Shown: positions 1 to 8,942, numbered from the stretch's first letter. The stretch: 64,000 bases of DNA from Intestinimonas timonensis (GCF_900626145.1 NZ_LR130817.1:710698-774697), one strand, 5' to 3'. The notes: generated by a model not told the origin, from the letters alone. Translations and numbers: made by a program.

Positions 1-1475
1 TTTCAAACAAGCCCTAGCCTTTGCCGTCTCTACTATCGAGTATACAATGGCACTGGATTCTGCACCCTTCACGCTGTCACAAAACAGCCAGTTCTTTCGG
101 CCCGCAACAAATGGACGGATCGCATTTTCGGCCAAGTTGTTAGAGATAGGAACCTCAGGAGAATCTAAAAACGCCGTCAGTTGGTGCTCCTGGTTCAGCG
201 AATAGCGGACTGCGTCCTCCAGCTTGCTGCCTTTTTCGGGGTGTACCGTTTTTAGCCAGCAAAAATACTCCTCCAGAAGGGGACGAACCACATTCTGGCG
301 GTATTCATTGCGTGTTTTCGGTAATATATAGCTCGTTTTGCCATCCAGGGTGAACAGCTTGGTACAATACCGGTATCCCACTGCCGCTTTGCTCGTTTTC
401 ACAGTTGCTCCGTCCGGCATAGCTTCCCGCCATTTTCTCCTGGCGTGGGCCCAACAGCCGCAATGGGTAACATTTGCAACCTGGTTGTACCCAGCATAAC
501 CATCCGTCACCAGATAGCCGTTAAAACCTTTTAGAAAGTTTGCGGGCCGTTTTCCACTACGGTCTGGCTGGTACTCAAAGATTCGGATGGGCTTTTTGCT
601 GCCTTCCCCGCTGGCGTATACCCACATCCGGGACTCAGAGGCTGCGGCTTTGCCATCCTCTTTCAAAACCTGCACAGTGGTTTCATCCGCGTGGATCACG
701 GTGTCTTCCAGCAAGGCCTGCTTCATATGCCGGTACAGAGGTTTCAGCCAGGTTTGGGTACACTGGATCACCCAGTTGGCCAGTGTGCGCGGCTCAACTC
801 CACTCCCTGTCTGGCCCAGATCTTCTCCTGGCGGACCAAAGGAAGCCCGTCCACATATTTCTTAATTATGACGTCAGCCACGGTAGAGGGAGAAGCCAGA
901 GAATGCTTCATCAGGGCAGCAGGCGCCTGTGCGGTCAGGATATGGGCAAAGCCGGTGTCCTTTTCGCACTTGTCACAGGCGTAGGTACAGCTGTAGTATT
1001 CCAAAATTTTTTCTTGCTGCGGAATAATAATCAATTCCCGGCGAACCAGCTTCTTACCAATCAGCCGGAACGTACCACCACACTTGCTGCAGTTCAACTT
1101 GGATTCCGGCAGCTGGAGTATAATCTCCTCTACAGGGAGATTTTTTGCCAGTTCAGCAATTGTGCGCTTTTTCTTTCGGGCATGCGCCTTTACCGTAAAG
1201 GTCTCCTCGGTGGGTTCTTCTGCCTTGTGGTCCTGCACCTGTTCCGCTTCATTAAACAGACAAATCTGGTCTTCGCTTAAAACATAGGCCTTTTTCTCGC
1301 TGGACTGTCCGAAACGGGCACGCTGAGCGTTGAGAAGGATCTCATTCATATGATCCAACTTCTTTTTCAGGTTATCAATCTCGGCCTGCTGTTGCCGGAT
1401 GGTTGTCTGGAGTTCTGCCTCACTCCTCGGCCACTGAAATCGTCCATTGGACAGACGCTTGTATAGCAGAATACC
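1..1475 (-). pseudogene. Decayed IS66-family transposase (TnpC, fused to end of TnpB)
   Basis: Read on the minus strand this is most of an IS66 TnpC transposase: an N-terminal coiled coil, a zinc-ribbon-like stretch with a CSKCGG motif, then the DDE catalytic part with HADETT and, further on, CWAHARRKW. The protein runs off the left edge of the window. Two lesions are visible. Near position 785 one base appears missing in the codons after VELSRA, so the frame is lost before the catalytic domain. Upstream, the normal TnpC start is absent: the frame is instead joined to what looks like the C-terminal part of TnpB (LLYKRLSNGRFQWPRSEAEL), so the TnpB stop and TnpC start were deleted. The right-hand limit near 1475 is approximate. 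Transposase family is certain; inactivity is inferred from the lesions. Confidence 0.85.
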
Positions 1476-1690
1476 TTTCCAGAGAAGATGATCCTTCCAC
1501 CATTCCAACCGGAGACTTTGACAGGGAAGGGCGGACATATACCCTTCTGGATATTCTGAAAAACGATCAGACGGAGACAGATACAAAGGAGCATATCGAG
1601 GTTATCACGCGGGACATGGACACCAAGGATATGGCCGAGATCATCCAACTTCTGGAGCCAGAGCTGGAAATCACCACCGAGGACGGCTAA
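1476..1690 (+). pseudogene. Fragment of an ICE-type hypothetical gene
   Basis: A plus-strand open stretch of about 70 codons encodes an acidic segment (REGRTYTLLDILKNDQ, then DMAEIIQLL and a TTEDG end). From memory this resembles conserved hypothetical proteins carried by clostridial conjugative elements, where the segment continues with a Tyr in place of the stop seen here. It has no start codon or ribosome site of its own. Its left end is cut by the IS66 remnant and its right end by the recombinase locus. It is best read as a gene piece left between two insertions. The family assignment is tentative. Confidence 0.4.
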
Positions 1691-1755
1691 TGTCCGTCAT
1701 CCGGGAGAATGTGATGGACAGTCAGGCTAGCCAAACGGCTGCTTCCGATTGCCCA

Positions 1756-3357
1756 TCAGCGCACCGTCCTTTCTATGGTTTCGGCCAGCTCCAGCCCGTT
1801 TTTCAGGCGGAAGCGGAGTCGCTCATTGCTTTCCACGATGATTGTTTCAACGAGCTCACCGAACAACTCTGCGTCAAAGCTGTCAAGGAAGTCCGGGCCA
1901 TCGTCCAGGATTTCCATCAGCTCTCTTGTTTGGGCGATGGTGTTGTCGCCATCGACGGCCAGAAGACGCTCCTTTTTCAGCTTTACAGCGCTGAGCTGCT
2001 CGGCCAACTCATTGCTCTGGGATATAAAAATGTCAGGATCAATGAGGCCCTGTTGTTTCAGCGTGGCCAACATTTGATTCTGACTGGTAAGATCGGATAT
2101 TTGCTTGTTGAGTTCAATGACATCCAGGCTCCAGAGCATCCGGCGGTTGCGGATGGCTTGGAGCGAAGTGGTCATCTCCGTAAGGATTGGTTCGCCATGG
2201 TGCTTGAGGTTATAGTATAGCTGGAGAAAAGCCTCCTCGATTTTGGCTTCCTGAATTTGCGCCATACTGCATTCATGATTACTTTGGTTGTGTTTGCGAC
2301 ATATCCAATAAGGAGTAGCTCTGCATACTTTCCTGCCAAAGTAGGTACCGCAATTTCCACATACAATTTTGCGAGCAAAAATGTGCTTGTCGCGGGACCG
2401 CTTGGAAATCCTATCTCCTTTTTTACGAAATAATATCTGAGCCTTGTCAAATGTGTTTTGATCGATGATGGGAGGATGGCTTTCAGATATATAGTATTGA
2501 TCTTTGCTCCCCAGATTCCTTTTTTTCTTGATAGGCAATGTGTCAGTTGCATAGTATTTTTGGAGGAGGGAATTTCCGGCATATCTCTCGTTTTGAAGGA
2601 TATAGCAGATGGTGGTATATTGCCAATATGGAGTTCCATCTCGGGTTGGTATTCCCAGCTTAGTGATTTCTGCCGCAATGTCTGCTGTACTCTGTCCAGA
2701 TAGGTATCGGGCAAAGATCATGCGGATGATTTCTGCTTCAGACTCCTCGATTTCGAGTTTTCCTTCCCTAAGACGATATCCAAACGGTGCTTTGCATGTA
2801 ATAAACTCCCCGCTTTGCATTCTCTGCTGATAGCTCCACCGCATATTGCCGGAGATGGATTCGCTCTCGGCCTGGGCGAAGGAGGCGAAGAGCGCAGTCA
2901 TCATTTCGCCGGACATCGTCGCAGTGTCAATGTTCTCTTTCTCAAAGTAGACGCCGACACCGAGTGATTTCAGCTCTCTGATGGTTTCCAGGCATTCCTT
3001 GGTATTGCGGGCAAAGCGGGAGATGGATTTTACCAGCACCCTGTCGATCAGCCCTCTGCGGCAATCTGCCAAGAGCCGCTGGAAGTCCTCACGCTTTTCA
3101 GCCGATGTCCCAGTGATACCCTCATCTGCGTATATGTCTACCATTCTCCAGTTTTCCTTGCTGGAGATCAGGTCACTGTAGTGACGGTTCTGGGCGGCGA
3201 AGGAGTTGAGCTGGTCATCAGAGGCGGAGCTGACACGGGCGTATGCCGCAACCCGCAATTTGGCGTTTTGGGGCTTTTCGGTTGCCTCGATGGTGATGAC
3301 CCGGTATTGCTTTTCCCGAAGCGCCATGCTGCCGTCGGTCATCAGCTTTTCCGCCAT
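1756..3357 (-). CDS. Large serine recombinase (site-specific integrase)
   Basis: This 533-residue protein is a full-length large serine recombinase. The N-terminal resolvase domain (about residues 35-180) has the catalytic serine in YARVSS (Ser43) and the conserved RFARN helix. It is followed by a recombinase domain (about 190-300), a zinc-ribbon beta domain with a CGNCGTYFG motif and a second Cys pair, and a C-terminal coiled coil. Such enzymes integrate and excise mobile elements by recombining att sites. An AGGAGG ribosome site lies 7 bases before the ATG. A small ORF lies upstream on the same strand with a MITE-like insertion in between. No clear cargo genes or paired att sites flank it, so it looks like an orphan remnant of an integrated element, although the gene itself is intact. 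Confidence 0.93.
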   Translation of the reverse strand: MAEKLMTDGSMALREKQYRVITIEATEKPQNAKLRVAAYARVSSASDDQLNSFAAQNRHYSDLISSKENWRMVDIYADEGITGTSAEKREDFQRLLADCRRGLIDRVLVKSISRFARNTKECLETIRELKSLGVGVYFEKENIDTATMSGEMMTALFASFAQAESESISGNMRWSYQQRMQSGEFITCKAPFGYRLREGKLEIEESEAEIIRMIFARYLSGQSTADIAAEITKLGIPTRDGTPYWQYTTICYILQNERYAGNSLLQKYYATDTLPIKKKRNLGSKDQYYISESHPPIIDQNTFDKAQILFRKKGDRISKRSRDKHIFARKIVCGNCGTYFGRKVCRATPYWICRKHNQSNHECSMAQIQEAKIEEAFLQLYYNLKHHGEPILTEMTTSLQAIRNRRMLWSLDVIELNKQISDLTSQNQMLATLKQQGLIDPDIFISQSNELAEQLSAVKLKKERLLAVDGDNTIAQTRELMEILDDGPDFLDSFDAELFGELVETIIVESNERLRFRLKNGLELAETIERTVR

Positions 3358-3377
3358 GTCAGTTCACCTCCTTTTTT

Positions 3378-3519
3378 GCAACACAAACTAGGGATGAGCA
3401 AAACGTACGTTTTGCAAAATCCAGCCACAGCATATAGTATGCTCTTTGTTCTCTGCATTCTATATATAGTATGCTTCCGAGAGCAAATAGGAGTTTTGCT
3501 CATCCCTAGCAACACAAAC
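3378..3519. mobile_element. MITE-like 120-bp element with 11-bp direct repeats
   Basis: Positions 3389-3508 begin with TAGGGATGAGCAAAAC and end with its exact reverse complement, giving 16-bp perfect terminal inverted repeats. The sequence GCAACACAAAC stands immediately outside both ends (3378-3388 and 3509-3519), as expected for an 11-bp target-site duplication. The left arm contains a perfect 18-bp palindrome (3398-3415). The element is non-coding and sits in the leader between the small ORF and the recombinase gene. Long duplications of 10-12 bp are typical of IS4-family transposition, so an IS4-type parent is possible; that part is inference. Confidence 0.7.
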
Positions 3520-3563
3520 AATACCACAACACCTTTGAAATAGCTATTGAAAAGAGTGCGATT

Positions 3564-3704
3564 TCAGAAAGAAAGGATAATGTCCGCACCGGTCTGCGCG
3601 GCAATTCTAGCCAAAATTTTGCGGGCCTCTCTTTCTGTGGTTTTCTTCTGCTCTATCAGCGCGCGGAGCAGTTGGGCAATGCCGCACAAATCGATATTTG
3701 TCAT
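3564..3704 (-). CDS. Small hypothetical protein upstream of recombinase
   Basis: This 46-residue ORF starts with MTNIDLCGIAQLLRALIEQ and ends GADIILSF. It has a ribosome site (GAGGAAACG) a few bases before its ATG and is co-directional with the serine recombinase. Two amphipathic helices are predicted by eye. Small ORFs of this general look precede serine recombinases in other clostridial elements, but I cannot name a family. It may be a regulator or directionality factor, which is a guess from position only. The distance to the recombinase was lengthened by the MITE-like insertion. Confidence 0.5.
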   Translation of the reverse strand: MTNIDLCGIAQLLRALIEQKKTTEREARKILARIAAQTGADIILSF

Positions 3705-3731
3705 CTCGTTTCCTCGCTTTCGTGGATTTGT

Positions 3732-3880
3732 TTTTGATAACAGAAATATGGGACCCGATCAGGGAGTTTGAGGAGAAAAGGAAGAGGAGTGTAGAGGGGG
3801 AAAGATGAAGAACTCAGAGAAACGGAGGTTGAGAAGAAGAGGATGTACTGTGATCAGATCCCATATTTCTGCTATCAAAA
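3732..3880. repeat. 29-bp imperfect inverted repeat pair
   Basis: Positions 3732-3760 and 3852-3880 are inverted copies of one another over 29 bases with three mismatches; the core is CAGAAATATGGGA. The 91 bp between them are purine-rich and show no gene. The pair could be the ends of a second miniature element, a recombination site for the nearby serine recombinase, or a long stem. No flanking target duplication is evident. Confidence 0.55.
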
Positions 3881-3889
3881 GAAAAACAG

Positions 3890-3950
3890 AGGGCCGCTCC
3901 CAAAGGTCAGGTGAGCGAGTGTAGGTTCCGAGTCTGGAGCGGCCCTTTGT
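3890..3950 (+). terminator. Hairpin with short T tract
   Basis: An 11-bp perfect stem (AGGGCCGCTCC at 3890-3900 with GGAGCGGCCCT at 3936-3946) encloses a 35-base loop and is followed by TTGTTTC. It would act as a weak intrinsic terminator in the plus direction. No gene is apparent immediately upstream on that strand, so its original owner may be lost. Confidence 0.4.
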
Positions 3951-4028
3951 TTCTTGATGCTACTTAGTCGCCTGTATTCGACACTACTTCCCCAGGCAGG
4001 GCGGCAACTTGAACTGTGCTGGCGCACA

Positions 4029-4646
4029 TCATGGGACTCTCACCCCTCCGAGGATCTCTCCGAGCCGCGTAAGCAGAAGTATCATTGTATGCAGCGTGGC
4101 GGAGGTGGCTGGCGGCAGGACTCCGGCCACACCCAGAGCGATCAGCGCGCCGCTGAAGCCGATGACGAAGCGGTAGTTGGAGTGGATGCGCGCCATCAGC
4201 GCCATGGCGAGGCGTCGCAGTTCTACCAGTTCCTAAAGGCTGTCGGCAGCGATGGTGATGTCCGCGATCTCCCGGGCGATGGCGGCACCGTCGCTGATGG
4301 CGATGCCCGCGTCCGCCTCGGACAAGGCCGGCGAGTCGTTGATACCGTCGCCCACCATCAGGACAGTATGCCCCTCCCGGCGGAGCCGGGCCACATACTC
4401 CGCTTTGTCTGCCGGAAGGACTCCGGCGCGGAAGTCGTCCACTCCCACCTGGGCGGCAATGGCTGCGGCGGTGCGGTAACAGTCGCCGATGAGTATATCG
4501 GTGCTGGCGATGCCGTGGGACACCAGATACTCCACCTTGGAGTGGTACGCCTCATGTCGCAAACCACGAAGCTCGACTTCCTCCGCAATAGTTCCTACAC
4601 AAACAACGCCGCCTGCGATTGGAAACTGGGATGGAATCTCTGGCAA
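4029..4646 (-). pseudogene. C-terminal fragment of heavy-metal P-type ATPase
   Basis: The minus strand encodes the end of a P1B-type ATPase: GDCYRTAAAIAAQVGVDDFRAGVLP, then the hinge motif MVGDGINDSPALS, then an in-frame amber stop where family members usually read DSLWELVEL (position about 4233). After that stop the same frame continues with the last membrane helices (VIGFSGALIALGVAGVLPP). The nucleotide-binding and phosphorylation parts and the first six membrane helices are missing, and the first 40 residues of the frame do not match the family. It is therefore a decayed fragment, not a working pump. Confidence 0.8.
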
Positions 4647-4941
4647 GTGGATACCTAATTGACGGTGGCCTCACCTTCAAATACCGTTCAGCCCACGGGG
4701 ATAATGCCGCTTGCTTGGACCTCTGTGGCATTTGCTGGCAGGATTGGGGCGTAGGGAACAGCACCTGACCTGAGCTGTGCGCAACCAGACACGATCCCCA
4801 TTCAGGAACATACATTGGGGCAGATCAGCAACATTTTTTCTTGTCCACTCCTCCGTTGGTTTTTCTGTAACCTCGGCGGATAAAAAACCAAAGGAAGCTT
4901 GTATAAACTGTTTGCGAGGGCGGGAGACAAGATTCTCAGGC
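4647..4941. other. Gene-free stretch in decayed region
   Basis: No convincing gene, RNA or strong repeat is seen here. Short open frames on both strands lack ribosome sites and recognisable motifs. It is probably deletion scar between the ATPase fragment and the activase-related fragment. Confidence 0.5.
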
Positions 4942-6180
4942 CTATTTTAAATAATAATAGAGGAAGGAGTTTAGGCGGGACCAGGAACTCTCATCCCAGT
5001 CGCTGTCCATAGCCAGATGGAAGTGAGAGGTTCCGTCTAGTGCGCCAGTCATATCAAGCACTGTTTCTGTGTTTTCATACCGGGGAGCCAGAGTTAAAAC
5101 GCCGGCCGATGTTCGGCCAAGTTCCCGTGCCTTAGCCAAACGGTACCGACCATTGGCCCCGGCAAATCCCGGCAGCAGCTGATCCGCTGCAGTACGCATC
5201 CCTTCCGGATCTTTTGAGAAGCTGCTTCTCTCCCTCAATAGGCGGCCCAGATCTGCCATTTGCTCTGTCCAGGAAGCGGCTGTGACACTCCCGGAATCCC
5301 GCCAGAGAAACCAGAGGTACTCGCTCAAGGGGGCACGATACAGAGACCGGCCCTGCTGCTCCAGCGTTTCCAGCACCCCGTCGTTCAGAGCAAACAGCGT
5401 AAGGGGTTCTCCCACCGCGGCTAGAGGCTGGCTCTTGACAGGGATGCTCCCGATTTGCGAGGCCAGCGCATTCAGACTGTCCCAATCTGGAATATCGTGT
5501 GGACTTAGTGCGCTGCGCTGCTCAGGCGGGGCACACAGTATGAGATCTCCTGTCAATACAGCCCGGAACAACAGATCGGGGTCTGGAACATGTTCCGGCA
5601 AGGTTTCCAGTTCCGGGGAAACCAGGGTCACCCGCCCTAGTCCCCGGTTGGCAAGCACTGCCTCTACTGCCCACGGGTACTGGCCGTCGGCCTCCGCGCC
5701 TTGAGTGGAGGGAATCAGCATCTGAAAGGGATCGGATTCCTTCTCCGCTGCGTTCAGAATACCACCCAGTAATGCGGGGAAGGGAAGGTACTCTTTGGAA
5801 CTGGTCTCCCCCCGGCCCAAAACCAGGGAAGTGCCGCCCAGAGGCATGGGATGGGTTTCCACATTCCATACCATTTCAGCATATTTCCTAAGATATGTGG
5901 TAAACGGCGGCAGATCCAAAACATATAAAGGGCCGTGGTTTGATTCTGGGGTATCAACGACTTTGGTAGAGCAGTGTTCCACAGCTGTGAGCTTAAAGTG
6001 ATCCGGCAGTGGCTGAGAGGAACGGCTTTCCAGACTCTGGAGAAATGCCTCGATGCGAGTAATAACGCCTACTGGTGAGAAGTGCTCATCCACTTCGATG
6101 TGCAGATAGGGTTTTTCGCCCATCTCCTTCCGGAACAGATAGGAGAGCATCGTATGCTCCACTGATGGAGAAGCAGGGAG
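4942..6180 (-). pseudogene. C-terminal part of acyl-CoA dehydratase activase-related protein (DUF2229-like)
   Basis: From about position 6180 the minus-strand frame encodes the end of the large two-part activases related to 2-hydroxyglutaryl-CoA dehydratase activators, including LHIEVDEHFSPVGVITRIEAFL, which matches the DUF2229-type region as I know it. The roughly 400 residues after it read without stops. It lies in a different frame from the activase domain immediately upstream, and several hundred residues that normally separate the two regions are absent. A deletion plus frame change has therefore disrupted a protein normally around 1,400 residues long. No start codon or ribosome site serves this part. 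Confidence 0.65.
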
Positions 6181-7705
6181 AGACTGTGAGCCGATCTCCA
6201 AATTCCTGGCGGAAAGCGGCCACGATGCCGGGGTTATAGGCCACACCGCCCTGGAGCACAATATGGTGTCCTACTGGCTTGCTCCCAACTACTTTGTGGA
6301 GATAATTTCGGACAATGGACTGGCACAAACCGGCTGCGACCTCTGCCTGGGTGGCTCCCTGTGCCTGGGCAGATAGGATAGCGGTCTCGATAAACACGGT
6401 GCATCGCTCTCCCAATTCCACAGGGGCCTTTGCAGTAAGTGCCAGGCGGCCGAAGTCCTTCAAAGGGATGTTCATGCGTGCGGCCTGCTCCTCCACAAAG
6501 GAGCCGGTTCCGGCAGCACAGATTTTGTTCATTTGAAAGTCTGCAACCTGCCCATTCTGAAGGGAGATGTATTTAGAATCTTGACCGCCGATCTCAAAGA
6601 CGGTATCTGCTTTGGGCATACATTGGATGGCAGTTCTTGCCTGGGCTGTAATCTCATCTCGCACGGCATCCGCACCGATGAGCCGGCCGATCCGCTCTCG
6701 TCCGGAGCCAGTGACGCCAACTGCCAGAAGGGGAATCCGCCCAAAACGGGAGCGGATATTCTCCAGGCCCTTTCGCACCGCAGCCTCCGGGTCTCCGGCG
6801 GTGCGAAGATACTGGAAGTCCACCAGTTCTCCGAATTGATCCGTGAGAACCAGGTCTGTGCTGGTAGAACCTACATCAATGCCCAAAGCGCAGCCCTGTG
6901 GTGGGATATGGCCGGAAACAGGCGGATCAGATACAAAAACCTTGGGATCAGGCCCCAGTGGCTGACGACGGTGCAGCCGGTCTTCCGTGTTTGAATCCTG
7001 CCCACACAGAGAGGCCAGTAGTTCTCCCATGGAACAGGTGCCTGCCTCCTGAGCAGCCAGCGCAGCCCCGGCGGCGCCGGCGTAGAGGAAATTCTTCGGT
7101 AAAATCAATTCTTCTTCCGTGAGACCAAAAACATCCCGAATAGCCCGAAGAACCCCCGCATTGTAGCCAACTCCGCCGCATAAAGCCACAGGCTTCTCCA
7201 CAGAAAGTCCCCGCACAATGACTGCTTTATAGTTGCGGACCATTGCGTAGCAGAGCCCCAGCAGAATGTCAGGAGTATCCTCATACGCCGTGAGGAGAAA
7301 CGGCGCGGCCAGATTACGGTCTGACATTCGATAGCAACGCGCACGCCAGTGCTGCCAACGCTCCCGATGACTATCGCTCAGGAAAAATCCAATGGAGCAG
7401 CCATTGAAACTCCTCTCTAAGCGGGCTTGAAGCTGCACTCCCGCTTCAGAGAAGAAGCAATCCCTGACAAACTCGTTGAGGTCAACCGCACCGGCCACGA
7501 TCCGTTCATCCAGACAGACGCACTGCTCCAAAGGGCAGGGATGATGGCGTCTGAAGTTGATACAGTATTGGCACTCCGTGTCCTCGTTGGAATATTGGAA
7601 ACCGGGAGAATACCGGCCGTGACCTCTGGGCTTGAAATTGGGCGGGGTCATCATCTGCCGTTCCAGATGGAACAGCGGTGTATCCCGCATGAAATAGCGT
7701 GTCAT
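6086..7705 (-). pseudogene. Chimeric ORF: ICE hypothetical N-terminus joined to acyl-CoA dehydratase activase
   Basis: The first 143 or so residues (MTRYFMRDTPLFHLERQ, then a Cys-rich block CQYC...CPLEQCVCLDERI) match, from memory, a conserved hypothetical protein of clostridial ICEs up to FLLTAYED. The frame then switches to the end of one BadF/BadG-type ATPase domain (GLCYAMVRNYKAVIVRG, GGVGYNAGVL) and continues with a complete second domain: GIDVGSTSTDLVL (phosphate loop), GVTGSGRERIGRLIGAD, FEIGGQDSKYI, and NKICAAGTGSF with the Cys that normally bridges a [4Fe-4S] cluster. After SISGAYD the frame leaves the family. ATP-driven activases of this kind reduce 2-hydroxyacyl-CoA dehydratases. 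Here the protein is a deletion-made fusion, probably nonfunctional. An AGGAGT site lies 12 bases before the ATG. Confidence 0.7.
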
Positions 7706-7727
7706 AGGGGATGTACTCCTTTCAGTA

Positions 7728-7769
7728 AAACGAAAAAGCGCCGGAGTCTTATTTCTAAAACTCCGGCGC
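7728..7769 (-). terminator. Intrinsic terminator after ICE hypothetical gene
   Basis: A perfect 10-bp stem (GCGCCGGAGT at 7738-7747 with its complement at 7760-7769) is followed on the minus strand by TTTTTCGTTTT. It ends transcription of the gene that finishes at 7777 and separates it from the chimeric ORF. Confidence 0.8.
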
Positions 7770-7776
7770 CTGAATA

Positions 7777-8451
7777 TTACATGATCGGTTCCTGGCTGTA
7801 GGGTTCCATGGGGTGCTGATCCTGCTCTCTTATGCGCTCCAGGGCATCGGGAGCTGCAATGGCAATTTGCTCCTGAACGCCCCGGATGCACTTTTCCTGC
7901 TCAGCAGTCAAGTCAAAACCAGCGTCCAAGGTGTCGGAGCAGCAGCGGTAGATTTCGATAAGCTGTTCCTGATTGAAGATTTGCTGTTTGGAAATGAGGC
8001 CGGCGCGGATGGCGAAGTCCTGCTTAGCACCTACATAGTTTTCCTGAAAGTAATTGCCCTGGTTGAGACCTGTGCGGTCAAAGCTCCAGTCCCATGTGAC
8101 GAATTGGACGCCAAGCCGGGTGGGATGGGCAGCCAACACGGCTCCGTTGAAGTCAGCCAGCAGACGGTAGTCACCGGTCAGACTTTGGGCTTGCAGGAGC
8201 GGAGCCTGTTCCAGCAGCGTCATGTACTCCCGCACGGTGCAGGCCAGATCGGTGGCTCGCTCACAGGCTCGTTCCCGTTCCGGCGTCGCTACATCCTCCT
8301 GCCAGTAGCGAACGCCTCCGTCCGCTGTGATCCGGCAAAGGGGGAGACCATCCCACTCCACAGGAAGCAATTCATCCTGTTCCGGCTGCGGAGTGAATCC
8401 CTCACGGTGGAGAGCGGTGCGAAGCTCCTGAAAAAACTGTTCTCGGTTCAT
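7777..8451 (-). CDS. ICE-type conserved hypothetical protein
   Basis: This 224-residue protein matches, from memory, a conserved hypothetical protein carried by clostridial conjugative elements. The landmark segments are FVTWDWSFDRTGLNQGNYF, NYVGAKQDFAIRAGLI and LTAEQEKCIRGVQ. It is acidic and Gln/Glu-rich, has no signal peptide or membrane helix, and no enzymatic motif is recognisable. It has an ATG start preceded by GGAGG-type sequence (position about 8458) and its own terminator. The reading frame is intact, but its neighbours are broken, so it is probably a survivor of a deleted ICE. Confidence 0.7.
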   Translation of the reverse strand: MNREQFFQELRTALHREGFTPQPEQDELLPVEWDGLPLCRITADGGVRYWQEDVATPERERACERATDLACTVREYMTLLEQAPLLQAQSLTGDYRLLADFNGAVLAAHPTRLGVQFVTWDWSFDRTGLNQGNYFQENYVGAKQDFAIRAGLISKQQIFNQEQLIEIYRCCSDTLDAGFDLTAEQEKCIRGVQEQIAIAAPDALERIREQDQHPMEPYSQEPIM

Positions 8452-8472
8452 TTACTACCTCCTGATATTTAG

Positions 8473-8619
8473 TGCCCTTTTTGAAATTGCCTGAAAACGA
8501 AAAAGGGCGCCAACCTATTGGTCCATCACGACCAACAAATTGACGCCCCCAAACTTTGTGTATTCTATTGGCAGAAAAATAGCGCCCTTTTTGAAAATTG
8601 ATGCTTCAAAAAGGGCGCT
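8473..8619. repeat. Cluster of related hairpins
   Basis: Three stem-loops lie in 150 bp. GCCCTTTTT (8474-8482) pairs with AAAAAGGGC (8500-8508). TTGGTC (8518-8523) pairs with GACCAA (8530-8535). A perfect 15-bp stem, AGCGCCCTTTTTGAA (8581-8595), pairs with 8605-8619. The block GCCCTTTTTGAAA(A)TTG occurs twice, 110 bp apart, so the hairpins look like diverged copies. The last could terminate transcription in either direction. Confidence 0.55.
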
Positions 8620-8746
8620 ACATGGTTTCTGGTGTTGCCAACCTTCGAGAAGAGGGGGTTCGAATCCCACCAGTTAGGGGGAAACAGCGGTTGGCATCTA
8701 TGGAATCATCCGTAAATTTTCGAGCTGAAAAAGCCCGGAAACGGTT

Positions 8747-8775
8747 GATGCCACTGGCTTTTCGCCAGTGGCATC
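8747..8775. repeat. 12-bp perfect hairpin
   Basis: GATGCCACTGGC (8747-8758) and its complement (8764-8775) flank a 5-base loop just downstream of the minus-strand tRNA-Ala gene. There is no T tract on the minus strand, so it is more like a processing stem or palindromic repeat than a classical terminator. Confidence 0.4.
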
Positions 8776-8793
8776 TATACCGTTTTGATTTTA

Positions 8794-8869
8794 TGGTGGA
8801 CCCAATCGGGATCGAACCGACGACCTTACGGATGCGAACCGTACGCTCTCCCAGCTGAGCTATGGGCCC
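8794..8869 (-). tRNA. tRNA-Ala (CGC anticodon)
   Basis: The minus strand folds into a complete 76-base cloverleaf with encoded CCA. The acceptor stem carries the G3-U70 wobble pair that identifies alanine tRNA. The anticodon loop is TTCGCAT, giving CGC. The T arm reads GTCGGTTCGATCCCGAT. It directly borders the mobile-element wreckage, which fits tRNA genes being integration targets, but no att duplication was found. Confidence 0.93.
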
Positions 8870-8942
8870 ATATATCTGTCACGGTTGACTGCCAAGCGAG
8901 TTACCGGACCAAATATATGATGGTATGAAGTTTTAATAAAAG

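Noticed and set aside
8655..8685. tRNA T-arm-like GGGGGTTCGAATCCC
   Set aside because: No matching acceptor, D or anticodon arm is found nearby; it could be an att relic but cannot be called a tRNA.
8598..8858. 86-codon plus-strand open frame
   Set aside because: Its C-terminal part is the antisense reading of tRNA-Ala and the rest crosses hairpins.
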